DNA from: Umezawaea sp042738955
GTDB lineage: Bacteria; Actinomycetota; Actinomycetes; Mycobacteriales; Pseudonocardiaceae
Length of the DNA stretch: 64,000 nt
Direction of reading: 5' to 3'
NCBI RefSeq assembly: GCF_042738955.1
Contig: NZ_JBHYHC010000002.1
Span: forward strand, 62,001-126,000
Shown: positions 49,030 to 61,000 of the stretch, one piece after another
How positions within the stretch are numbered: the stretch's first letter is position 1
Layout: the number at the start of each line of letters is the position of its first letter
Position numbers and translations under genes: made by a program
Notes under the pieces: generated by a model
Database searches by the model: none
Seen by the model: only the letters and a program-made list of their open reading frames with translations
What the model was told of the DNA's origin: nothing

Positions 49030-52000
49030 TGGCCGTCCACGGCAACATGCTCTTCCCGGAAGACCTCAACTGGATCCTGTGGATCCTCGCCGGCGGTGAC
49101 TGGCCCCCCGGCCTCGAGGGCGACATCTGGCAGATCTCGGAGGCCCTCGACGCGGCCGCCGAGGACCTGGACGGCGTGGTCGACGGTCTCGTCATCGCGC
49201 TGCAGGACGTGATGAACCACGTCGACCCCACCGTCGGTCGCGCTTTCTGGCGCTACGGCGAGAAGCTGGCGGAACAGCCCGCTTTCTACGGGAAGGGCGC
49301 CCGCGACCTCGCGGAGATGGCGCGGGGCTACTCGCTCAACGTCCAGGGCGCCAAGATCTCGATGATCGTGCAGATGGTCTTCGCCGCGACCGAGATCATC
49401 CGCATGTGGGTGGACCCCTTCGAGTGGCCGTTGATCGGGCCGTTCGTCGGGATGATGCAGGGCGTCGTGAAGCTGATCTTCTCGCGCTTCGCCGAGTGGA
49501 TCGCCAAGGCGCTCCAGGTCGTCATCCGCACCAGCTCCAACTTCCTCGGCAAGGCCGTCAACACGATCACCGTGGAGTCGGTCACCAAGGCCATCGGCAA
49601 GATCATCAGCGAGATGACCCAGCAGGCCCTGGAGGAGGGCTTCGAGGAGGTCTACGAGGACGCGATCGTCCAGATCTGGCAGAAGATCGAGAGCGACAAG
49701 AAGTGGGACTGGGACGACACCCTCAACTCGTTCAAGTACGGCGCGGCGGCGGGCGCCTTCGCGGGCCTCCTCGGCGGCGGCGTAGGCCACTTCAAGCCGG
49801 GCTGGATGGGCAAGCCGATCACGTCGGGCACCATCGAGATGCTCACCGAGGGTTTCGTCGGCGCGATCACGATCCCCGAGGGCGGCGACCCCGGCGACAT
49901 CTGGAAGGGCATGCTCAACGGCGCCGTCTCCGGCGCGGGCACCACGGCACTGCACAACTGGAAGCACGAGCGCGACGAACGCCTCAAGCAGGAGAAGCTC
50001 AACGGCCCCGGCAGCATCAACATCGACGGCGACGGCAAGGGCTCCATCGACATCCCGTCGGACATCACGAACACCGGCGGCGACGCGAAACCCAACCCCG
50101 CCAACGACATCAAGGGCACCCCGTCCCCCGACTCGCCGGTCCAAAGTGGACCGAACGGCAACACCGTCGGCGGAGGCAACCCCGGCAGCGGCAACGGCGC
50201 GAGCAACACCGGCGGCGGCAACACGGGCAACACGGGCAACACGGGCAACACCAACACTCCCGGCGGCCCCGGCAACACACCCGGCGCACCGAGCGACACG
50301 CCCGGTGGACCCAGCAACACCCCTGGCGCGCCGACCAATACCCCTGGCGGGCCTAGCAATACGCCTGGCGCTCCGAGCAACACTCCTGGTGGGCCTAGCA
50401 ATACGCCTGGCGCTCCGACCAACACGCCCGGCGGCCCCAGCAATACTCCAGGTGCTCCCAGCAACACGCCTGGCGCGCCGAGCAACACCCCTGGTGCGCC
50501 TGGCAATACGCCTGGGGCTCCCAGCAACACTCCGGGTGCTCCGAGCAACACCCCCGGCGCTCCGAGCAACACTCCGGGTGCGCCCAGCAACACTCCGGGG
50601 TCCCCGAGCACTACGCCGGGCGGTGTCAACGGGTCGCAGACCAGCACGCCCCCTCCGGGGCAGACCGGGACCAACACGCCGGGCTCGTCCAGCAACACGC
50701 CGGGTTCGTCGACCAACACGCCGGGCTCGTCCACGAACACGCCGGGTTCGTCGACCAATACGCCGGGTTCGTCCACGAACACGCCGGGCTCGTCGACCAA
50801 CACGCCGAGTTCGTCCACGAACTCGCCCAGCACGTCCACGAACGCGCCGAGCACCTCGACCAACGCTCCGGCCACGTCGACCAATGGGCCCAGCACTTCG
50901 ACCAATGGGCCGAGCACGTCCACGAACGGGCCGTCGTCGGCGACGAACACGCCGACCAACACGCCTACGAACACGCCTGGTTCGCAGAACACGCCGAGCA
51001 GCACCCCGGCTTCGACGTCGAACACGCCTGCCAACACGTCGACCAACACCACGCCTTCGCCGAGCGCGATCGACAAGTTCGTGGACAAGCACGGTGCGCC
51101 CGTCGAGGTCCCGTCGTCCACTGTGGACTCCACGGTGACGTCGGTCCCGCCCCCGGTGGCACCGCCTTCCGTCACGACGCAGGTGCCGGGCCCGCCGCAG
51201 GGCACGACGCCGCCTCCCGTGGCCACCGCGACGAACGCGCCCAACCCGAACTCGACGCAGACGAACACCCCCGTCACGTCGAGCCCCACGTCGACGCAGA
51301 ACACGCCGAACACGTCATCCACTGTGGACTCGCACACCTCGACCGAGGCTCCGCCGGTGCCGACGGAGGTGCGGGCCCCGTCGGACGTGACGACGGAGAC
51401 CGACACGCCCGTCACGCCACCACCGGTCGCGCCCCAGACGACCGTCACCACCGGTCAGACCCCGCAGCAGACGCCCGGTCAGAACCCCGCCGTGTCGTCG
51501 AACACCACGACGACCTCGAACACGACGACCACCACGACGACCACGCCGTCGAACAGCCCGAGCACCACGAACTCGCAGACGAACACGGGGCAGTCGAACA
51601 GCGGGCAGTCGAACACCCCGCCGTCGAGCACGCCGAAGCCCGCGGTCAGCACGACCTCGACGTCCACCAACGGCCCGTCGGTGTCGTCGTCCGTGCCGCC
51701 CCCCACCGCGCCGTCGACCACGACCACCTCCACCTCGGGCCCGGCCGTGGACACCGCGGTGGACACGCCCAAGGCGCCGACGGAGGTCGCGCCCCCGTCG
51801 ACCGGCGTCGACGAGAACGCGGCCGCCGCGGTCACGCCGCCGCCCGTGGACGAGGACGCCAAGCCGGGGCTCTGGTCGGAGGACGCCGAGACGGACGTCG
51901 AGCCGGACCGGGGCGACCAGACGGACGTCGACTCGGCTTCCGACTTCGACTCCAACTCCGACGTCGAGTCGGACACCGACGAGTTCGTCGACGCCAAGAC

Positions 52001-55000
52001 CCACCTCGAGCCCGACGGCAAGCGCGCCGACATCACGTCCGCTCCGCCGTTGACCATCGGCGCGAAGCTGGCGATGGACCGGGGCAGGCGGCGGTTCGAC
52101 GACCAGGGCAAGCGGATCCGCGACGTGGTCAAGGCCGACAAGGTCGTCGGCAAGAGCAAGAACGGCGTCAAGCTGCTGGTCGAGGCGGAAGGCCTGCTCA
52201 ACCGGGCGGGCGCTCAGCCGCCGATGCCGTACCGCGGCGCGAACCCCGTGCGGGCGCAGGAGGTCCGCAAGCGCAACCAGGACCGCGTGCTGGTGGCGTT
52301 CGAGATCCACAAGGCCGTCCAGAACGCGGATCCCGAGCAGCAGCCCGACTACACCGCCGTGCACGCGATGGTCGCCGACGTCACCCGCGGCCACGGCCCG
52401 TGGACGGCTCCGCCCCTGGGCGCGGGTAGCCTGGAGACCGACTTCGTCGTCGACGACGCGACGACCGGCACCCCGTCGGTCCCGTCCGTCCAGGTCCCGG
52501 CGGGCGTCGACCTCGACGACGACGTCACGACCGATGACGACCTCGACGAGAACCCGTACTTCGACAACCCGGACGAGGTCGCGCGGGCGCTCGCCGAGGA
52601 CTCCGACGAGTCCCAGGACGAGGATTCCGACGACGACTCCGACGTGTTCGTCGACGCGCCGGAGCGCACCGTCCAGGAGCGGTTGGCGTCCTACCAGCCG
52701 GACCCGGCGAACTTCGCCGAGCGCGATCGGCGGTGGCAGCCGAACGCCGAGGGTGTGCTGACGGATCTGCCGAACCAGCCGTCGGAGTTCGTGCGGATCC
52801 GGGTGGACGAGGACACCACGGTCGGGTTGACGCCGGTGGTGGCGCGGAAGTGGTTGGCCGACAGCGGGATCACCGTGCCTCCGGTGAACAACGGCGTGTT
52901 CGAGTCGCTGATCCCCGTGCTGTACGACGGCAACCCGGCGAGCCGCGACGTGCACGTGCTCGACATCGACGACGCGAACCGGTTCCACCAGATGCTGCGG
53001 GACGCCACGGCGGACAAGCACCTGCAGGGTCAGCAGGACGTGGTGGACGCGGTCGACCAGATGGCGAACTGGGTGACCGAGACGTACCCGTCGCAGGACT
53101 TCTCCTACGTGGGCCTGGGTCGGAGCCCGGCCGCCGTGGTGGCGGCGTTGCAGGGCAAGGGCCACGACGCCGTGTCGATTCCGCTGTCGAACTTCCGGCC
53201 CGCGCCGGATGACCCGAACTCGATCCTGATCGGGTCGTACAAGGTGCAGGACTCCGATGTCCCGTCGTTGAACGACGACCAGCGGGCGATGGTGTTCGCG
53301 CACTTCGACGAGTTCCTGGGTGATCTGCCGCCCGGTCGCGACGTCGTGTTGATCGACTACACGCAAAAGGGCTTGTCCCTGGTGTCGGCGCAGTACTACC
53401 TGCAGCAGTACCTCGCCGAGCGGCACGGTCCGGACATGACGGTGCACGCCGTCGCCATGCACCAGGACATCGACAGCGGCAACCTGGGCAAGACGGTGCA
53501 CGCGGCGACGGATCCGGGGTCGACGTTCCAGCGGCTGTGGGAGTCGGTGTGGGACACCGGCCGTGCGGCGGACCGCCAGGACTGGAACTCGAAGTTCACC
53601 GCGGTCTCCCTGGGTGACACCGGTCCGTTGGGCGACAAGGGTCCGGTGCTCGGGAACTCGTTCCGCCAAGAGGTCTTCGACGACCTGGCGCAGTACGGGT
53701 CGTACAAGATCCTGGACCAGGACCCGACGACGTTCGAGCAGGACCGGCCGCGTCGGGACGTCGACAACGGCGGTGACATCACGGGCTACGACGTGCTGTC
53801 CGAGGCGGTCCAGGAGACCTCGCAGACCGCCGAGGGCGCACCGGATCCCGATCCCGGCCGCGACTCGGACTCCGAGTCGGACGACGACTCCACCAACGAC
53901 TCCGACTCCGACTCCGACTCGGATTCCGATTCCGAGTCGGACTCCGACGACGACCAGGACACGGACCAGGCCGTCGACCAGGACACAACCGCGGACCAGG
54001 ACCGCGACCAGGGGTCGACGGACACCCGTCCCGACAGCCCGACCCGCGGTCCGGACACCGACACGGACGTCACCCCGAACGGCACCCCGTCCGTCGCGCA
54101 GCGGGTGGCGTCCTACCGGCCCGACCCGACGAACTTCGCCGAGCAGGACCGGCGGTGGCAGCCGAACGACAAGGGCGTGCTGACGGACCTGCCGAACCAG
54201 CCGTCGGAGTTCGTGCGGATCCGGGTGGACGAGGACACCACGGTCGGCCTGACGCCCGTGATGGCCCGCAAGTGGATGGCGGACAACGGGATCGTGCTGC
54301 CCACGCGCGGCGGCGGGGGCCTGGTCGAGTCGCTGATCCCGACCCTCTACGACGCGAACCTCGGTGGTGGGAACCGCGACGTCCGGGTGTTCGGCATCGA
54401 CGACGCGGCCGACTTCCGCCAGATGCTCTTGGACACGGCCGCCGACACCCACGTGCGGGGCCAGCAGGACGTGGTGGACGCGGTCGACCAGATGGCGAAC
54501 TGGGTCGCCGAGACGTACCCGTCGCAGGACTTCTCCTACGTGGGCCTGGGTCGGAGCCCGGCCGCCGTGGTGGCGGCGTTGCAGGGCAAGGGCCACGACG
54601 CCGTGTCGATCCCGCTGTCGAACTTCCGGCCTGCCCCGGACGACCCGAACTCGATCTTGATCGGGTCGTACAAGGTGCAGGAGTCGGACGTCCCGTCGCT
54701 TTCGCCGGAGCAGCGGGCGATGGTGTTCGCGCACTTCGACGAGTTCCTGGGCGATCTGCCGCCCGGTCGTGACGTCGTGTTGATCGACTACACGCAAAAG
54801 GGCTTGTCCCTGGTCTCGGCGCAGTACTACCTGCAGCAGTACTTGGCCGAGCGGCACGGTCCGGACATGACGGTGCACGCCGTCGCCATGCACCAGGACA
54901 TCGACAGCGGCAACCTGGGCAAGACCGTGCACGCGGCCACCGACCCCCAAACCGCCCTCCAAGGCCTGTGGGAGCGGATCTGGGACACCGGGCGCGCGAC

Positions 55001-58000
55001 CGACCGGCAGGACTGGAACTCGAAGTTCACCGCGTTCTCGCTGGGGGACACCGGCCCGCTCGGCGACAAGGGTCCGGTGCTGGGCAACTCGTTCCGCCAG
55101 GAGGTCTTCGACGATCTGGCGCAGTACGGGTCGTACAAGATCCTGGACCAGGACTCGACGACGTTCGACCAGGACCGTCCCCGGCGGGACGTCACCCAGG
55201 GTCCGGACACCACGGCGTACACCGTGCTGGGCGACGCGGTCCAGGAGAGCAATCCCTCGACCACGACCACGCACGCACTCGACTTCGACACCGACCTGCT
55301 CCAGTGGGTCAACCACAACATCGACCGGGTGAAGTGGGACGGCGGGCACATCACCGCCGAGGAACTGGCGGACATCCGGAAGGACTTGGCCGACCGGAAC
55401 GTGACGCTGTCGCGGCACGCGAAGGACATGGGTCGGATGATCGCCGAAGTCGTCGTCTCGGGCGACATCGCGCGTGGTCGGGGCGGTGCGCGGCCCGATG
55501 ACGGGAGTTGGGAGAACGATCTCCAGACTCCTGGTGCCGGTCCGTCGAACGCGGACACCGACAGCGACACCCAGTTCCAGGACGCGGAGAACGGGTCCGA
55601 TTCGGAGTCAGACTCCGACGACGACTCCGACGTGTTCCAGGACGTGCCCGACCAGACGGTCGAGGAGCGGTTGGCGTCCTACCAGCCGGACCCGTCGAAC
55701 CCCGCGGAACGCGATCGGCGGTGGCAGCCGAACGCCGATGGTGTGCTGACGGATCTGCCGAACCAGCCGTCGGAGTTCGTGCGGATCCGGGTCGACGAGA
55801 ACACCACGGTCGGGTTGACGCCGGTCGTGGCGCGGAAGTGGTTGGCCGACAACGGCATCACCGTCCCCCGGATGAACAGCGGCGTGTTCGAGTCGCTGAT
55901 CCCCGTGCTGTACGACGGGAATCCGGCGAGCCGCGATGTCCGGGTGCTGGACATCGACGACGCGAACCAGTTCCACCAGATGCTGCGGGACGCCACCGCC
56001 GACAAGTACGTGCGCGGCCAGCAGGACGTCGTGGACGCCGTCGACACGATGGCCGACTGGGTCACCGAGACCTATCCCTCGGAGGACTTCTCCTACGTCG
56101 GGCTCGGACGCAGCCCCGCCGCGGTCGTGGCGGCGTTGCAGGGCAAGGGCCACGACGCCGTGTCGATCCCGCTGTCGAACTTCCGTCCCGCGCCGGACGA
56201 CCCGAACTCGATCCTGATCGGGTCGTACAAGATCCAGGACTCCGACGTCCCGTCGCTTTCGCCGGAGCAGCGGGCGATGGTGTTCGCGCACTTCGACGAG
56301 TTCCTGGGCGATCTGCCTCCCGGCCGCGACGTGGTGCTGATCGACTACACGCAGAAGGGTCTGTCGCTCGTCTCGGCGCAGTACTACCTGCAGCAGTACC
56401 TCGCCGAGCGCCATGGACCCGACATGGCGGTGCACGCGGTAGCGATGCACCAGGACATCGACAGCGGGAACCTGGGCAGGACCGTCCACGCGGCCACCGA
56501 CCCCGAGACCGTTTTCCAGGGCCTGTGGGAGTCGGTGTGGGACACCGGCCGGGCGACCGACCGGCAGGACTGGGCGTCGAAGTTCACCTCGGTGTCCCTG
56601 GGGAACACGGGGCCGTTGGGCGACAAGGGCCCGGTGCTCGGCAACTCGTTCCGCCAGGAGGTCTTCGACGACCTGGCGCAGTACGGCTCGTACAAGATCC
56701 TGGACCAGGACCCGACGACGTTCGAGCAGGACCGGCCGCGTCGGGACGTCGACAACGGCGACGACATCACCGGTTACGAGGTCCTGTCCGAAGCGGTGCA
56801 GGAGACCTCCACGCCGGTTCGGGCGGTGCTCGACTTCGACACCGACCTGCTCCAGTGGGTCAACCACAACATCGACCGGGTGAAGTGGGACGGCGGGCAC
56901 ATCACCGCCGAGGAACTGGCGGACATCCGGAAGGACCTGGCCGACCGGAACGTGACGCTGTCGCGGCACGCGAAGGACATGGGCCGGATGATCGCCGAGG
57001 TCGTCGTCTCGGGCGACATCGCGCGTGGTCGAGGTGGTGCGCGGGTCGACGACGGGACCTGGGAGGACGACCTCCAGACGGCGGGCGCGGGTCCGTCGAA
57101 CAGCGGCCCGAGCCTGGACGACGACGTCACCACCGAAGCGCCGCCGGTCGACGTCGACACCGACGAGGACAGCGACACAGACGAGTTCTTCGACGCGGAG
57201 AGCACGGCCGAGGTGGTCGACACCCGGACGGTCGAGGAGCGGTTGGCGTCCTACCAGCCGGACCCGGCGGACTTCACCGAGCGCGATCGGCGGTGGCAGC
57301 CGAACGACAAGGGCGTGCTGACCGACCTGCCGAACCAGCCGTCGGAGTTCGTGCGGATCCGCGTGGACGAGGACACCACGGTCGGCCTGACGCCGGTCGT
57401 GGCGCGGAAGTGGATGGCGGACAGCGGGATCACCGTGCCGCGGGTGAACAGCGGCGTGTTCGAGTCGCTGATCTCCGTGCTGTACGACGGGAATCCGGCG
57501 AGCCGTGAGGTTCGCGTGCTCGACATCGACGACGCGAACCAGTTCCACCAGATGCTGCGGGACGCCACGGCGGACAAGCTCGTGCAGAGCCAGCAGGACG
57601 TGGTGGACGCGGTCGACCGGATGGCGGACTGGGTCGTCGAGACCTATCCCTCGGAGGACTTCTCGTACGTCGGTCTCGGTCGTAGCCCGGCTGCCGTGGT
57701 GGCGGCGTTGCAGGGCAAGGGCCACGACGCGGTTTCGGTGCCGTTGTCGAACTTCCGGCCTGCTCCGGACGACCCGAATTCGATCCTGATCGGGTCGTAC
57801 AAGATCCAGGACTCCGATGTTCCGTCGCTTTCGCCGGAGCAGCGGGCGATGGTGTTCGCGCACTTCGACGAGTTCCTGGGCGACCTCCCGCCCGGCCGTG
57901 ACGTCGTGCTGATCGACTACACGCAAAAGGGCTTGTCCCTGGTGTCGGCGCAGTACTACCTCCAGCAGTACCTCGCCGAGCGGCACGGGCCGGACATGGC

Positions 58001-61000
58001 GGTGCACGCGGTGGCGATGCACCAGGACATCGACACCGGCAAACTCGGCAAGACGGTGCACGCGGCGACCGATCCGGGGTCGACGTTCCAGCGGCTGTGG
58101 GAGTCCGTCTGGGACACCGGTCGGGCTGCCAGTCGACAGGACTGGGGCACGAAGTTCACCGCGGTGTCCCTGGGGACCGCGGGGCCGTTGGGCGAGCAGG
58201 GTCCGGTGCTGGGCAACTCGTTCCGCCAGGAGGTCTTCGACGACCTGGCGCAGTACGGCTCGTACAAGATCCTGGACCAGGACCCGACGACGTTCGACCA
58301 GGACCGGCCGCGGCGCGATGTCGACAACGGCGGCGACATCACCGCGTACGACGTGCTGTCCGAGGCGGTCCTGGAGGCCACTCCGCCCGCCGAGGACGTC
58401 CAGGACACCGACACCGACACCGACACCGAGGACGAGTCGGACTCCGACTCCGACTCCGACTCCGACTCCGACTCCGACTCCGATTCGGACTCGGATTCGG
58501 ACGACGACCAGGATCCCGGCAACTCCGGCCGCCCGAACACGACCGCGGACCAGGACCGCGACTCGGACCAGTCGGACGCGGACCAGGCGGACTCCGACCG
58601 GACGGACACCCGGTCGGGTGGCGGGTCGCGGGACGGTGGCCCCTCGCGGTTCGGTGGGACCGGCGGCACCCCGTCGGTCGCGGAGCGGCTGGCCTCCTTC
58701 CAGCCGGACCCGTCGAACCCGGCCGAGCGCGATCGGCGGTGGCAGCCGAACGACAAGGGCGTGCTGACCGACCTGCCGAACCAGCCGTCGGAGTTCGTGC
58801 GGATCCGCGTGGACGAGGACACCACGGTCGGCCTGACGCCGGTCGTGGCGCGGAAGTGGTTGGCGGACAGCGGGATCGAGGTGCCGAGGGTCGGCGGCGG
58901 CCTGGTCGACTCGTTGATCCCGATCCTGTACGACGCGAACCTCGGTGGCGGGGATCGGGACGTCCGGGTGTTCGGCGTCGACGACGCGGCCGACTTCCGG
59001 CAGTTGCTCCTGGACACGGCCGCCGACAAGCACGCGCGCGAGCAGCAGGGCGTGGTGGACGCGGTCGACCGGATGGCGAACTGGGTGACCGAGACCTACC
59101 CGTCGCGGGACTTCTCCTACGTCGGGCTCGGCCGCAGCCCCGCCGCGGTCGTGGCGGCGTTGCAGGGCAAGGGCTACGACGCCGTGTCGATCCCGTTGTC
59201 GAACTTCCGGCCCGCCCCGGACGACCCGAACTCGATCCTCATCGGGTCCTACAAGGTGCAGGACTCCGACGTCCCGTCGCTCACACCGGAGCAGCGGGCG
59301 ATGGTGGACGCGCACTTCGACGAGTTCCTGGGTGATCTGCCCGCCGACCGCGACGTCGTGCTGATCGACTACACCCAGAAGGGCCTGTCGCTGGTCTCGG
59401 CCCAGTACTACCTCCAGCAGTACCTCGCGTCGCACGGCAAGCCGGACGTGGTCGTGCACGCCGTCGCCATGCACCAGGACATCGACAGCGGGAACCTGGG
59501 CAAGACCGTGCACGCGGCCACCGATCCCGAGACCGCGTTCCAGGGCCTGTGGGAACGGATCTGGGACACCGGGCGCGCGGCCGACCGGCAGGACTGGGCG
59601 TCGAAGTTCACCGCGTTCTCGTTGGGGGACACCGGCCCGCTCGGCGACAAGGGCCCGCTGCTCGGCAACTCCCTGCGCCAAGAGGTGTTCGACGACCTGG
59701 CGCAGTACGGGTCGTACAAGATCCTCGACCAGGACCCGGCGACGTTCGAGCAGGACCGCCCGAAGCGCGACGGGCAGCGGGGTCCCGACACCACGGCGTA
59801 CACCGTGCTGGGCGACGCGGTCCAGGAGAGCGCGCCGTCGACCAGGACCGGGCTCGACTTCGACACCGACGTGCTGATGTGGGTCAACAGCAACCTCGAC
59901 CGGTTCGAGTGGCCCGGCGGGCACGTCACCGCGGCCGACGTCGACCGGGTGCGGCAGGACCTGGCCGACCGGAACGTGACGCTGTCGCGGCAGGCCAAGG
60001 ACATGGGCAGGCAGATCGCCGAGGTGTTCGTCTCCGGGGCGGTCCAGCGGCAGCGCGGTGCGGGTCGCTGGAACGACGGCGACACGACCCTCGACGACGA
60101 CCTCCAGTCGCCGGGCGCGGGGTCGTCGCGCGGCCCCGACGTGGAGCAGGACGACGACTCCGCCCCGTTCGACCTCGACGCGTTCCTCGCGAGCCTCGGG
60201 CAGGCCTCGAAGGGCCCGAGCACCTGGTACGACGACCTCGTCCGGCAGCAGCGCGACGCCGCGGTCGACGTCCCGCGCCGCGACGGGCCGCCGTCGCGGC
60301 TGTCCGACGTGGTGGACACCGCCGACCAGTGGCGCCTGGTCGTGCCGCCGGAGGAGCACGGCGACGCGAAGGACGACCCGGCGGCGCACCTCGACCAGCG
60401 GAAGCCCGGTGCGAGCCGGAGCACCGCCGACGTGTTCGCGCGGTACCTCGACGACCCCGCCCGCCTCGGCCCGCTCGGCTGGGACAGCCACCTGGAGCTG
60501 CACCAGGCCCTGTCGGCGCACCTCACCGCCCCGCCGCCGGTCAACGGCCGCACGCGCACCTTCGGCGACACCGAGACGAACACGTTCCCGTTGCAGGCCC
60601 CCGCGCTGAGCCCGGACGCGCACACCGAGGTGATCGCGGGCAGGCCGCTGGTCACCTCGTTCGACGACCCCGCGACCTCGATCGCCAAGCTCGACATCGG
60701 CGACCGCGTCACCGTGGGGTACGAGCACCCCGACGCGCGCGCGATCGTCGACGAGATCGGCACGCGCCTGCGGACCGAACTCGACGCGGCGACCACCGAG
60801 CGCGACCAGCTCCGCGCGATCGCGAAGGCGGTCCGCGCGCTGCACATCACCCACGCCTTCCAGGGCGACCAGTCGCTGCTCACCAGCACCGAGTTGTCGT
60901 TGTTGCTGCTGCGGAACGGGTTCCGGCCCGTGGCCCTGCCGAACGCGGCGAACCTGTTCAGCGGCGGGTTCTCGGTCGACCAGATCGCCGCCGCGCTCCA

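Noticed and set aside
58430..58510. Surface adhesin of the staphylococcal Sdr type, suggested by DSDSD repeats
   Set aside because: The repeats are short linkers inside a larger multi-domain protein; no signal peptide, sortase motif or Sdr A-domain is present in the window.
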